64,000 bases of DNA from Primorskyibacter sedentarius (GTDB lineage: Bacteria; Pseudomonadota; Alphaproteobacteria; Rhodobacterales; Rhodobacteraceae). Positions 1 to 8,537 of the stretch are shown piece by piece. The position numbers and the translations under genes were made by a program. The notes under the pieces are model-generated. The model was not told the origin of the DNA. It was given only the letters and a program-made list of their open reading frames with translations, and did no database searches. Numbering within the stretch: position 1 is the stretch's first letter; every line of letters begins with the position of its first letter. The DNA lies in contig NZ_SLZU01000003.1 in assembly GCF_004342065.1 (NCBI RefSeq), positions 345,762 to 409,761 on the forward strand. Direction: 5' to 3'.

Positions 1-551
1 GCCTTATACGCAGGCGCTTCTGGCAGCGGTGCCGAAACTCTTCGACATTCCGGCGCAAGAGATTGCGCCAGAGGACGTCCCGGCCAAGCCGGTGGACCGC
101 AGCAAACCGATGCTGGAGATCAAGGATCTGACGGTGCGCTTCGACATCCGGGGCGGGCTGCTGAGCCGTGTCACCCACCGCGTCCATGCCGCCGAGAAAG
201 TGTCGTTCAACATCTATCCGGCCGAGACGCTGGCGCTTGTGGGTGAATCCGGCAGCGACAAGTCGACCGTCGGCAAGAACTTCCAGCAATTGCAGGATCC
301 GGTGTCCGGCGCGATGCGTTTTCACGGGCAAAATATCTTTTCGCTCCCCCCCCGAGGACCGCAAGGCGTTCCGCAAGCAGACGCAATATGTCTTTCAGGA
401 TCCCTACGGCTCGCTCAACCCCGGCATGCGCCCGACCCGGCCGCCTCTTGAGGGCGAAATCCCCAGCGGCATGCGGGCCGTCGGGGACGAACCCGCGCCG
501 ATAGAATTTGTCACGGTCAGTGACGGGCATTTCGTCGCCGCACAGGTTTGA
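1..551 (+). pseudogene. Peptide ABC transporter ATP-binding protein, decayed fragment
   Basis: The reading frame enters from outside the window with the PYTQALLAAVP motif typical of the end of the first ATPase half in fused oligopeptide/glutathione importers (GsiA/DppDF type), then runs into a second ATPase half. Three lesions are visible. The Walker A motif reads GESGSDKST, where family members have GESGSGKST. A frameshift lies in an 8-C tract at 346-353. After DPYGSLNPGM, at about 430, the frame jumps to a C-terminal tail, so the signature and Walker B region is missing. The frame ends at 551. It would have energised import of the substrate bound by the truncated protein just downstream. 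It is almost certainly non-functional. Confidence 0.85.
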
Positions 552-598
552 CGACACGCCCTTTCACCCTTTCGCTATCCCAACAGGAGACTTGATAG

Positions 599-874
599 AT
601 GAACATCCGCCAAACTTTCTCGGCAAAGACCGCGCTGCGGTCCGCGCTGCTGGTGTCCTGCCTCGCGCTGGCCGCCCCGGCCTTTGCCCAAGGCACCACC
701 CTGAACGTCGCCCAGCAACAGGACCCGCAGAACCTCGACCCGATCGACACGTTCCGCCTGTCCTGGGGCTCAATCGGCAGCAATATCTTTGAATCGCTCG
801 TGTTTCGCGGCGAAGACCTCGACGATGAAACCCGCATTGCCGAGCTTCTTTCTGGTGGTGTAGATTGGGGTTAG
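599..874 (+). pseudogene. Peptide ABC transporter substrate-binding protein, N-terminal remnant
   Basis: The frame opens with a good Shine-Dalgarno (CAGGAG, 48 bases after the ATPase remnant) and a clear Sec signal peptide ending in AAPAFAQG. A typical SBP family 5 N-terminus follows (LNVAQQQDPQNLDPIDT, then NIFESLVF). The similarity stops at about residue 75-80 and the frame ends at residue 91, whereas family members have about 500-530 residues. The sequence after about 840 does not continue the family, so a deletion or insertion junction lies there. With the ATPase remnant this marks a lost peptide-uptake operon. Confidence 0.8.
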
Positions 875-1223
875 ATTGGTTCGGTGGGTGTTTTCTACTG
901 GTATTGGGGCCTTTACGCATAGACTGCAAACCGTTTAAACGCGTAAAATGCCGTATTCGGTATAGGCAGGCGCTGATCCCATTTCATGGCAAGTAGGCTG
1001 CAATCCGCGACTGCCAAAAGATGGGTACTTCTCTATTACCCCATATTTCCATGCATCATTTAAGCGTCTCAGCATTCATATCAACCGCTGTGCAAAAAGG
1101 CAGCGTCGCACCCCGGCTCGCCACGAAAGGCTTCAGAAAAGCGAACGTTCGATGCGGTCGAGAAAGAATACATCGGGGTCGAGTTAAGCGGAGATTGGCG
1201 AATCCGAGCGGCCGCGAAGGACT
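875..1223. other. Gene-free junction region
   Basis: These 349 bases follow the truncated binding protein and precede the 3' end of the amidase gene. They are lower in GC than the flanks at about 880-1,080. An open frame at 1,021-1,287 has no recognisable motif and runs into the antisense of the amidase, so I do not call it. The stretch probably holds a deletion scar or the remains of an inserted element. No inverted-repeat end could be assigned. Confidence 0.4.
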
Positions 1224-2036
1224 TCAACCCTTCAGAATCGTGGTTTCCCGGCGTGGGATGCCTTGCGCAACGACTTCCTTGACGTAGTCGATGGGCGCTG
1301 CCTCGGTCGTCAGAGGGGCGTGAAGCAGACCACGGAACCCTGCGGCAGCGACAATGCGCGAGCTCGAATGCGGCCCGCAGATCTGACTCTTGCCGATGAA
1401 GGTAAGCTCCTGCTCGGCCCCGATCCGGTTGGCATAGACCACGGAGATGCCGTTCTCGATTGCGCGGGCGGGGACGAGAAAATCTGCGACGTCATCTTCT
1501 GGTGCCATCAGGGCGGTGGGAACCAGCACCGTGTCGGCGCCCAGAGACGCAGCCTCGCGGACCAGTTCCGGGAACTCCACATCGAAGCAGATCAGGACGC
1601 CGAACCTGCGGCCCCCGTAATCGAAGATCAGCGGACCAGTGCCAGAGGTGAAGACGGATTTTTCCCAATCTCCGTAAAGGGCGCGCTTGTGATAGGTAAG
1701 CGGAGCAGACGATCCGGGCAGGAAGACATGCGCAGCATTCGCCACCCCTTGCGCAGTAACCTGATAGGCCCCGATCACGAAGGCCACGCCCGTTTCGTCG
1801 GCAATCTGCGACAGGCGCGTCAGGTGGCCCTGGCTGACCGTTCGGGCAATGCCATGCACGTCTGGCGAGGGCCGGTAATACCCGGTCAGGTAGCATTCTG
1901 GAAACACCAGAAGCGCCACACCCGCCGCGTGGGCTTGGGCGACCGCGCGCCCAACCTGATCGATGACTTCGGATAGAGTGCCGGGAGGCGTTTCCTCTTG
2001 CCAAAGGCCAATGTGAAATTCAGGGGGCCGGGTCAC
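1224..2036 (-). CDS. Carbon-nitrogen hydrolase (nitrilase superfamily amidase)
   Basis: This 270-residue protein has the Glu-Lys-Cys triad of the nitrilase superfamily: E47 in FPECYLTGY, K117 in YHKRALYGDWEK and C150 in LICFDVEFPE. The length fits a single-domain amidase. Members hydrolyse amides or N-carbamoyl compounds; N-carbamoylputrescine amidases belong here, which would suit the polyamine context, but the substrate cannot be read from sequence. The start is GTG and overlaps the TGA of the upstream acetylpolyamine deacetylase (GTGA), indicating translational coupling as the last gene of the polyamine transporter operon. Confidence 0.85.
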   Translation of the reverse strand: MTRPPEFHIGLWQEETPPGTLSEVIDQVGRAVAQAHAAGVALLVFPECYLTGYYRPSPDVHGIARTVSQGHLTRLSQIADETGVAFVIGAYQVTAQGVANAAHVFLPGSSAPLTYHKRALYGDWEKSVFTSGTGPLIFDYGGRRFGVLICFDVEFPELVREAASLGADTVLVPTALMAPEDDVADFLVPARAIENGISVVYANRIGAEQELTFIGKSQICGPHSSSRIVAAAGFRGLLHAPLTTEAAPIDYVKEVVAQGIPRRETTILKG

Positions 2037-3061
2037 GCGCCTTCAAAGCCTTGCAGCACGTTCACGGCATTGATGCCGATTTCCTCGACCGCATAGCCGC
2101 CTTCCATCGCGAAGAGTGTTGGCATATTGGCTGCGGCGAGATCTTGTCCTGTAGTCAGGAAATCTTCGCTGCGCAGCTTGAAGAAACTGATCGGGTCATT
2201 CTCAAACGTATCGACGCCGAGGGACACGACCAACGCGTCAGCCCCGTATTCCGCGATCTTTGACAGGGCGCGCGCAAGGCCCTCTCGCCAGACAGCGAAT
2301 GTGGTGCCCGGCGGCATGGGCAGGTTGAGCGTGTGGCCCTGGCCCGCGCCCATCCCGGTTTCCTCGGCGTGTCCAAGGAAATAGGGATAGGCGTCCAACG
2401 GGTCACCGTGGAGGGATATGAACAAGACATCGTCACGATCGTAGAAGATATCCTGAGTGCCGTTGCCGTGGTGAAAATCGATATCGAGGATCGCCACGCG
2501 ACACGCACCGTGGCTAAGCATGTGCTGTGCCGCGATAGCTGCATTGTTCAGGAAGCAGAAGCCGCCATACATGTCCGCCGTGGCGTGATGGCCGGGCGGG
2601 CGGCATAGCGCGAAGGCGGCACTCGCACCTTCTTGCAGCCGCTCGGCACCAGTTAACGCGACTTGTGCACTGGCATAGGCAGCGTCCCATGTGGATTCGG
2701 TCAGGCTGGTCTCGGCGGACAGCGCGTAATAGCCCAGCAACCCGTCGATATGCCGCGGCGGACGGTCCACCATCCGCCGGGCGGGCCAGGACGTTGGAAT
2801 AGCCTCGCCCTCGAACCCCGCCTCCTTCCAGCGACCCCACGCGGTGCGCAGGAAATCGGTGAAATGCTGCGGGTGGATGGCGTGGATCGGATCCATCCCG
2901 AAATCGTCGGGATCCGACACCGCGCCCAGACCCTCTTCGCGGATGCGCGCAATCACATGTTCCGCCCGCGATGGGCGTTCGAATGGCGCGACGAGCTGTC
3001 CGCCGAAAAGCTCTGTCCGCGCATCACGCAGCTTGTGTTTTGCGGTGTAGATCGTTTCCAT
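2033..3061 (-). CDS. aphA: Acetylpolyamine amidohydrolase (histone-deacetylase family)
   Basis: This 342-residue member of the zinc-dependent arginase/deacetylase fold should remove the acetyl group from acetylated polyamines in the cytoplasm. All key residues are present at the positions known for Mycoplana acetylpolyamine amidohydrolase: H158 and H159 (RPPGHHA), zinc ligands D195 and H197 (DIDFHHGN) and D284, and Y323 (GGYA). Matching length and numbering support this subfamily over other bacterial HDAC-like proteins. It lies 59 bases after the binding-protein gene and overlaps the amidase by four bases. No strong Shine-Dalgarno precedes the ATG; a hairpin lies in the gap. Confidence 0.88.
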   Translation of the reverse strand: METIYTAKHKLRDARTELFGGQLVAPFERPSRAEHVIARIREEGLGAVSDPDDFGMDPIHAIHPQHFTDFLRTAWGRWKEAGFEGEAIPTSWPARRMVDRPPRHIDGLLGYYALSAETSLTESTWDAAYASAQVALTGAERLQEGASAAFALCRPPGHHATADMYGGFCFLNNAAIAAQHMLSHGACRVAILDIDFHHGNGTQDIFYDRDDVLFISLHGDPLDAYPYFLGHAEETGMGAGQGHTLNLPMPPGTTFAVWREGLARALSKIAEYGADALVVSLGVDTFENDPISFFKLRSEDFLTTGQDLAAANMPTLFAMEGGYAVEEIGINAVNVLQGFEGA

Positions 3062-3086
3062 CTGCGCACTGTCCGATCAAGGAGAA

Positions 3087-3106
3087 GCCGCTCGCCTGAA
3101 AGCGGC
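3087..3106 (-). terminator. Small hairpin between binding-protein and deacetylase genes
   Basis: A perfect 6-bp inverted repeat (GCCGCT / AGCGGC with an 8-base loop) lies just after the stop of the polyamine-binding protein. Only a short pyrimidine stretch follows it, so it could be a weak attenuator or an mRNA-stabilising stem that keeps binding-protein expression above that of the two hydrolase genes. Confidence 0.35.
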
Positions 3107-3120
3107 GCGCGGCGTTTGGG

Positions 3121-4158
3121 TTACTTCTTCAGTGCGGTCCAGATGCGGTCATACACTTCCTGAGTCTGCTGATCGCAAACCTCGATGAAGACACCTTCGC
3201 CCGCTGTTCCAGGCGGGTTGGATTCCGGCTGAGATGCCAATTCGGGATCCATGTATTCACCCGCGCCGGTGACGCCTGCGCCGTAGCGTGCATAGTTCGA
3301 AACCGCGGCGATATTTTCCGGCTCCAGCAGGAAATCCATGAATTTCAGGGCGTTTTCGCGGTTGGGCGCATCGTTCAGCAACACGACATTATCCATCCAG
3401 ACGACATAGCCTTGGGTCGGAAAGGCGTATTCGACATTTGCACCCTCGGCGCGGGCTTTGGCGCCGAAGCCGTCATAGATCTGGCCCACCGCCACGTCGC
3501 CGGAGACCAGCACCTCCTTGGCCGTGTCAGAGTTGAACGACGCCCAGTGCCCCTTGGCCTCTTGCAGCATGTCGTTCAGCGCCTTCAGCTGATCGCGGTC
3601 AGTCGAACATTGCGGAATTCCAAGGTGCAGCGAGGCCATCGCCAGCACTTCGCCCTGGCTGTCGAGCATATTGATCTTGCCCGAGAGCTCGGCCGGGGGA
3701 TTGAACAGAATGTCGGTGGTGTCGATGTCGCCCTGATAGATATCGCGGTTGACCATGAAACTGGTCGAGCCCCACTGGTAGGGGATCGAGTGCTGGCGGC
3801 CGGGGTCGAAGGCCGGGTCAGCCCATTCCGGTGCGATATTGCCCGTGTTGGCCAATTCGCCCTCTGCGATGGTGTCGAGCAGCCCTTCGTCGGCCATGAT
3901 CTTGACCATGTAATCGCCCGGCACGGCCACGTCATAGGTGCCCATCGCCCCGGCTTTGAGCGAAGCCAGCAGCGCTTCGTTGCTGTCATAGGTGTCCATG
4001 ATGATCTCGACATCATTCTCTGCGGCGAATTTGTCGAGAAGCTCCTGCGGAATGTATTCGAACCAGTGATAGACGGCGAGTTTACCTTCCGCCTGTGCGG
4101 CACTGCCTGCGGCCATAAGGGCAGCGGCGGCGATGGTCGATGCCAGGATGTTTTTCAT
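3121..4158 (-). CDS. Polyamine-type ABC transporter, periplasmic binding protein
   Basis: This 345-residue PotD/PotF-type binding protein should capture polyamine-like cations in the periplasm and deliver them to the PotB/PotC-like permeases. It has a Sec signal peptide (hydrophobic stretch, then GSAAQAE), followed by the YHWFEYIPQELLDKF opening and the DVAVPGDYM and PYQWGSTSFMVN motifs of this family. It is the fourth gene of a potABCD-ordered operon, 21 bases after the second permease. Roseobacter genomes carry several paralogues with different ligands, so the true ligand may be acetylated or N-methylated. Confidence 0.9.
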   Translation of the reverse strand: MKNILASTIAAAALMAAGSAAQAEGKLAVYHWFEYIPQELLDKFAAENDVEIIMDTYDSNEALLASLKAGAMGTYDVAVPGDYMVKIMADEGLLDTIAEGELANTGNIAPEWADPAFDPGRQHSIPYQWGSTSFMVNRDIYQGDIDTTDILFNPPAELSGKINMLDSQGEVLAMASLHLGIPQCSTDRDQLKALNDMLQEAKGHWASFNSDTAKEVLVSGDVAVGQIYDGFGAKARAEGANVEYAFPTQGYVVWMDNVVLLNDAPNRENALKFMDFLLEPENIAAVSNYARYGAGVTGAGEYMDPELASQPESNPPGTAGEGVFIEVCDQQTQEVYDRIWTALKK

Positions 4159-4179
4159 TATTTGCTCCGTTGTTGGACT

Positions 4180-4983
4180 TTAGTTGTCTTTTTTGCCGAC
4201 GAAATACGAGACCGTGACCATGATAATCGAAAAGCCGACAAGCATGGTCGAAATCGCCATTATGTTGGGCTTAAGTCCCTGTTTGACCGCACCGAAAATC
4301 GCGGTGGGCAGGGTTTCGACGCCAGCGCCCTTCACGAAGTTGGTGATGATGAAATCGTCAAGCGAGATGATGAAGGCCAAGAGGTAGCCAGACACGATCC
4401 CCGGCATCATCAGCGGCAGCAGGATCCGGGTGAACGCCTGCCGTTTGGTGGCATAAAGGTCCAGCGCCGCCTGTTCATAGGTATCCTCGATCCCCTGCAT
4501 CCGGGCCGAGATTGGCAAGTAGGCAAAGGGGATGCAGAAGGCGATATGCGCCAGAAGGATCGTCAATAACCCACGCTCGAATCCGATGGAGTTGAAGAAG
4601 ATGAGCGTGGCCACGGCGGTCACGATCTCTGGCACCATCAGCGGCAGCGAAATCAGGCCCAGTGACAGCACCCGCAGGCGAAACTTGCCGCCCCGGATCA
4701 TCGCCGTGGCAGCCAGCGTTGCAATTGCAGTGGCCACCGTGGCGGCGATGATGGCGATGACAAAGCTGTTGCGCGCGGCGAGCTTGAACTTGGCGCTTTC
4801 CGGACCGGTGAAGACATCGGCGTACCAACGCAAAGAGAACCCTTCCCAATTCACGATCGAGGCCGAGGCGTTGAAGCTGTAGACCGCGACGACCATGAGC
4901 GGCAGGTAGAGGATCAGCAGGCAAAGGACGGTCAGTTGCACGAAGCCGGGGTAGGATTTCACATCAAATCTGGCCTTTGACAT
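4180..4983 (-). CDS. Polyamine-type ABC transporter permease (PotC-like)
   Basis: This inner-membrane permease of 267 residues has about six membrane segments and the EAA cytoplasmic loop ([19 protein letters not shown]) that docks on the ATPase. The chosen start, MSKARFDVK, is preceded by AAGGAG and lies one base after the stop of the other permease; a longer frame to 5,007 would overlap that gene and lacks support. It forms the second half of the heterodimeric channel. Confidence 0.9.
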   Translation of the reverse strand: MSKARFDVKSYPGFVQLTVLCLLILYLPLMVVAVYSFNASASIVNWEGFSLRWYADVFTGPESAKFKLAARNSFVIAIIAATVATAIATLAATAMIRGGKFRLRVLSLGLISLPLMVPEIVTAVATLIFFNSIGFERGLLTILLAHIAFCIPFAYLPISARMQGIEDTYEQAALDLYATKRQAFTRILLPLMMPGIVSGYLLAFIISLDDFIITNFVKGAGVETLPTAIFGAVKQGLKPNIMAISTMLVGFSIIMVTVSYFVGKKDN

Positions 4984-4984
4984 C

Positions 4985-5914
4985 TCAGCGCTCCTTGCCG
5001 CCCGCACGCGCTTGCTGGCGCGCGTAAATCGTCAGGATAATGAGGACCACCGACAGCAGGATCATCGAGGCCGCAGCGCCGAACGGCCAATTGCCGGCAT
5101 TGCCCTTGAATTGCTCCTCAATGAGCGAGCCGATCATGAAGTTCTTGGCCCCGCCCAGCAGGTCAGGTGCAAGGAAAGCCCCCAGCGACGGCACGAAGAC
5201 CAGAATGCAGCCTGCAATGACGCCCGGTTTGACAGCAGGCAGAACGATGCGGCGCAGCGTGGTCCATTTCGACGCATAAAGATCGGCCGCCGCCTCGCTG
5301 AGCGAGAAGTTATAGCGCTCAACCGCGGCATAGACCGGCAGAACCATGAACGGCAGGTAGGAATAGAACAGGCCGATCTGCACCGCGAAATTGGTGTTGA
5401 TCATCTGCAGAGGCGCGTCGGTCAGCCCGCTCCAGACCAGGACATTGTTGAGCGGCCCCTCTTCGCGCAGCATGAAGCGCATGGAGACGGTGCGGATCAA
5501 CAGGTTGACCCAATAAGGGATCGTGATCAGGAACACCCAGAGCGGGCGGACGTGGGCGGGCCGCGTGGCGATGAAATAGGCGGTGGGAAAGCCGATGAAC
5601 AGGCTCAGGATCGTGGCCAGCCCGGCCTGCCAGATCGACCGCCAGAAGATAGTGATATAGGTCCACTCGATGCTGCAGGGCTCGTCGCCAAAAAGGCCGC
5701 GATCACAGAAGAACTGGTCATAGGCGGCAAAGCTGAACTCCCAGATCACCCCGCCGCGAAACTCCTTGGTCAGGAAGGAATAGACCAGCATCAGCAGAAC
5801 AGGCACCAGCACCAGAATGGAAAGTGTCGCCCATGTCGGGAGCAGCAGCCACGTGCGCACCTCTTTGTAGGTGTCGCCCTGCGTGCTGCCGCCGCCTGCC
5901 GCACCGCCCGCCAT
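4985..5914 (-). CDS. Polyamine-type ABC transporter permease (PotB-like)
   Basis: This 309-residue permease carries six predicted membrane helices and the EAA motif in [19 protein letters not shown]. The start overlaps the ATPase stop by one base (TGATG). A glycine-rich N-terminal tail precedes the first helix. It pairs with the PotC-like protein encoded immediately downstream. The first periplasmic loop contains two cysteines (FFCDRG...EPCSIEW) that could form a disulfide. Confidence 0.9.
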   Translation of the reverse strand: MAGGAAGGGSTQGDTYKEVRTWLLLPTWATLSILVLVPVLLMLVYSFLTKEFRGGVIWEFSFAAYDQFFCDRGLFGDEPCSIEWTYITIFWRSIWQAGLATILSLFIGFPTAYFIATRPAHVRPLWVFLITIPYWVNLLIRTVSMRFMLREEGPLNNVLVWSGLTDAPLQMINTNFAVQIGLFYSYLPFMVLPVYAAVERYNFSLSEAAADLYASKWTTLRRIVLPAVKPGVIAGCILVFVPSLGAFLAPDLLGGAKNFMIGSLIEEQFKGNAGNWPFGAAASMILLSVVLIILTIYARQQARAGGKER

Positions 5915-7005
5915 CAGTTGGCCAGAAGGCGTGCAGAGCCGAACTCGACATCAACGAACACGTCGCTGCCGGGCTCGAAGATCCGCGCCTTCCCTCTGTC
6001 GGAATTCTGGGTCCGCACCGTAAGCCTCATGCCACCGTCAAGCCCAATGATGCTTTGCACGTCAGTGCCGACATAAACGTTTTCGATGACGGTGCCGCGG
6101 AAGTTTTCAGCCTCGACCTGCTCTTGTTGCAGCTTCATCCGTTCCGGCCGGATCGACATATGTCCGGATTGACCCACGTCGATCCCCGGCACGGCATCGC
6201 ATGTGAGGGTCAGGCCGTTCTCAAAACCACATAGCACCCGGTTGCCGTCCTTCGATTTGACGATCACATTGATCAGGTTGGTCTCGCCGATGAAATCCGC
6301 GACAAAGCGGTTTTCCGGGCGCTCATAAATGTCGCGCGCCGCGCCCAGCTGCTGCATCTCGCCCGCTGACATCACGGCGATGCGGTCGGACATGGTCAGC
6401 GCTTCTTCCTGATCGTGGGTGACGAAGATGAAGGTGATCCCGGTCTCGCGTTGCAGGTGCTTCAGCTCCAGCTGCATCGCCTTGCGAAGCTTCAGATCCA
6501 GCGCCGATAACGGCTCGTCCAGAAGCAGCACCTTGGGTTGGGGTGCCAGCGCGCGGGCCAGCGCCACGCGTTGTTGCTGGCCACCGGAGAGCTGCGAGGG
6601 TTTGCGCCCGGAGAATTGCGAAAGCTGCACCATTTCAAGGATTTCGCCCGCCCGTTTGCGCGCCTCGGCCTTGCCGCGCCCCAGCATTTCCAGCCCGAAA
6701 CCCACATTTTCCAGCACGCTCATATGCGGAAACAGAGCATAGTTCTGGAACACCGTGTTCACCGGGCGCCTGTTGGGCGGCAGCTTTTCGATCTCGTCCC
6801 CGAAGAGGAAAATCTCGCCCTCCGTGACATCCTCGAACCCGGCAATCATCCGCAGAAGCGTGGTCTTGCCGCATCCCGACGGCCCCAACAGGGTGAAGAA
6901 TTCGTTATCCTTGATCGACAGCGAAACAGACTTGAGGGCGGTGAAGGTGCCGTACCTTTTGACGGCATTGCGCACGTCGATCGCGTGGACGGTTCCGTCG
7001 GACAC
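5914..7005 (-). CDS. Polyamine-type ABC transporter ATP-binding protein (PotA-like)
   Basis: This cytoplasmic ATPase of 363 residues powers the transporter. The N-terminal domain shows Walker A (GPSGCGKTT), the signature LSGGQQQRVALARAL and Walker B (VLLLDEPLSALD). A TOBE-type regulatory domain fills the last ~120 residues, as in PotA. It is the first gene of the six-gene run ending at 1,224. A candidate LysR-type operator lies 88 bases upstream of its start. Confidence 0.92.
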   Translation of the reverse strand: MSDGTVHAIDVRNAVKRYGTFTALKSVSLSIKDNEFFTLLGPSGCGKTTLLRMIAGFEDVTEGEIFLFGDEIEKLPPNRRPVNTVFQNYALFPHMSVLENVGFGLEMLGRGKAEARKRAGEILEMVQLSQFSGRKPSQLSGGQQQRVALARALAPQPKVLLLDEPLSALDLKLRKAMQLELKHLQRETGITFIFVTHDQEEALTMSDRIAVMSAGEMQQLGAARDIYERPENRFVADFIGETNLINVIVKSKDGNRVLCGFENGLTLTCDAVPGIDVGQSGHMSIRPERMKLQQEQVEAENFRGTVIENVYVGTDVQSIIGLDGGMRLTVRTQNSDRGKARIFEPGSDVFVDVEFGSARLLAN

Positions 7006-7092
7006 TTTGTTTCCCCCAAAGGCAGCTTTATGACTTCGCCAACTATAGGAACGGCCGCGTCATGCGTTAAGTCTTAACTCCCTCACCCCGCC

Positions 7093-7107
7093 TTAGCCTT
7101 TTCCTAA
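7093..7107 (-). promoter_or_regulatory. Candidate LysR-type operator, copy A
   Basis: TTAGC-CTTTT-CCTAA, a 15-bp near-perfect palindrome (T-N11-A type) 88 bases upstream of the PotA-like gene. The same TTAG(G/C)-N5-CCTAA pattern occurs at two other operon heads of this island (10,685 and 15,672). The match is visible in the sequence; binding by the LysR protein at 10,696-11,634 is inferred. Confidence 0.5.
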
Positions 7108-7153
7108 GCCGATTTTTCGTTTTTTGCCGAATAGTTAAGCATGCCCCGACGGG

Positions 7154-7264
7154 TCAGCCGGGTTTCGCATCAAGCGTGAGTATGGCACCAAATTCGGCCT
7201 GGTTCTGGTCGAGGAAGGCGCCCCGGCGCACTCCGCAGGCCGCCGTTTTGGCCAGATCAAGCAT
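7154..7264 (-). other. Short open frame, possible 3' remnant of a lost gene
   Basis: A 36-codon frame reads MLDLAKTAACG near its start and EFGAILTLDAKPG before TGA. Its composition looks like the C-terminus of a real protein rather than random sequence, but I do not recognise the family and there is no Shine-Dalgarno. It lies in the 352-base gap between the ArgE-like gene and the transporter operon. It may be a gene remnant or a chance frame. Confidence 0.25.
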
Positions 7265-7289
7265 CACAGATTGGTGGGCATCGCCGCTG

Positions 7290-7308
7290 CCTATCCGACG
7301 TGGATAGG
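7290..7308 (-). terminator. Inverted repeat downstream of ArgE-like gene
   Basis: CCTATCC-GACGT-GGATAGG is a perfect 7-bp inverted repeat 50 bases after the stop of the ArgE-like gene. No T-run follows, so its role as terminator or protein-binding site is undecided. Confidence 0.3.
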
Positions 7309-7357
7309 AATCGCTTTGTTGCCGAAGTGGACCACTGATGAGCCGCCGTTGCCGTCG

Positions 7358-8500
7358 TCAGGCGCGCAGATCCTTCACGACGCGGCCGAGCATGGCCTGA
7401 CAAGCTTCGATCTGCGAGGTCTCGATATATTCATCCGGTTTATGGCCTTGACCCGACATGGATCCGGGGCCGCAGACGATCGTGGGGACGCCCATTTCCT
7501 GAAACACCCCGGCCTCGGTGCCGAAGGCCACTTTGGTAAGCTGCCCGGTCCCGGCGAACTGTCTGGCAAGCCCGACGGCGGGATCATCCGTGGCAATATC
7601 CAGCCCGGGATAGGCCGTGAGCGTTTCGAACCTGATACTCGCCGCGGGGCCATATCGTGCGGTTATGCTTTCCGCCGAGGCGCGGATGCGCGAAAGAAGC
7701 TCCTGAGGTGCATCGGCCGCGAGGTGGCGCAGTTCGAAGGTCAGTTCCGCAAGGTCCGGAACGATGTTCAGCGCCCGCCCACCAGAAAGCAGCCCGGCAT
7801 GGGCGGTGCTGTAGGGGATGGAATAGGCATTGTCCCGGGCGCCGCGTTGTTCCAAATTTCGCTGCAAGTCTCGAATGGCAACCACAAGATCGGCGGCAAG
7901 GTCGAGCGCGTTGACGAAGTCCGGAGCAAGGGCCGAATGGCCGGATGTGCCCCCACAGGTGGCGCGAAGCGCAATCTTGCCCTTGTGCCCGGTGGCAATT
8001 GCCATACCCGTGGGTTCGCCCACAATGCAAAGCCGGGGCGCGCCGATCAACGCAGGCAGCTCTGGGCGCATCTCCTGAATGCCAACGCAGCCGATTTCCT
8101 CGTCATAGGACAGCACAAGCGTCAGTGGCGTCCGCAACCCGGTCTGCGCCGCCTCGTCCGCGGCCCCCAGCATGCAGGCAACAAAGCCTTTCATGTCGGT
8201 GGTTCCGCGCCCGTAAAGCCGCGACCCCTCGCGGGTCAGCGCAAAGGGCGGGTAGGTCCAGTCCTGTCCGTCAACCGGCACCACATCCGTGTGCGCCGAC
8301 AGTACAATGCCGCCCGCTGTTGCGGGACCGATGGTGACGACAAGGCCGCTCTTGCCCGGCTCCTTCCCGGCAATCGTCGTCACTCTGGCACCGCGCGTCG
8401 CCAGAAAATCCGCGATGTAATCCATCATCTCGCGGTTGGGCCGCGCGCTGACCGTATCGAACCCGATCAACCGGTCGAGGATATCTAGGACGACGCTCAT
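7358..8500 (-). CDS. argE: Acetylornithine deacetylase-type M20 hydrolase
   Basis: This 380-residue M20 metallopeptidase-fold deacetylase has metal and catalytic motifs SAHTDVVPVDG (H70, D72), GRGTTDMKG (D102) and SYDEEIGC (E134/E135), with a C-terminal histidine motif. The family removes acetyl groups from N2-acetylornithine. Here, behind a demethylase-like flavoprotein and next to an acetylpolyamine deacetylase, it may instead act on a related N-acyl catabolite. The start MSVVLDILDRL is chosen because upstream codons overlap the flavoprotein gene in a poor-quality frame. It lies 37 bases after that gene and is probably cotranscribed. Confidence 0.82.
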   Translation of the reverse strand: MSVVLDILDRLIGFDTVSARPNREMMDYIADFLATRGARVTTIAGKEPGKSGLVVTIGPATAGGIVLSAHTDVVPVDGQDWTYPPFALTREGSRLYGRGTTDMKGFVACMLGAADEAAQTGLRTPLTLVLSYDEEIGCVGIQEMRPELPALIGAPRLCIVGEPTGMAIATGHKGKIALRATCGGTSGHSALAPDFVNALDLAADLVVAIRDLQRNLEQRGARDNAYSIPYSTAHAGLLSGGRALNIVPDLAELTFELRHLAADAPQELLSRIRASAESITARYGPAASIRFETLTAYPGLDIATDDPAVGLARQFAGTGQLTKVAFGTEAGVFQEMGVPTIVCGPGSMSGQGHKPDEYIETSQIEACQAMLGRVVKDLRA

Positions 8501-8537
8501 CGCTGCGGCGCGGCTGTCCGGGGAGCAGATGCACAGC

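Noticed and set aside
346..353. 8-C tract as a phase-variation switch
   Set aside because: The same gene has a Walker A substitution and an internal deletion, so slippage could not restore function.
1021..1287. 88-codon frame in the junction region
   Set aside because: No recognisable domain; its end is antisense to the amidase gene.
3412..4569. 385-codon plus-strand frame opposite the binding-protein and permease genes
   Set aside because: It spans two genes on the other strand and has an Arg/His/Gly-rich composition typical of an antisense shadow.
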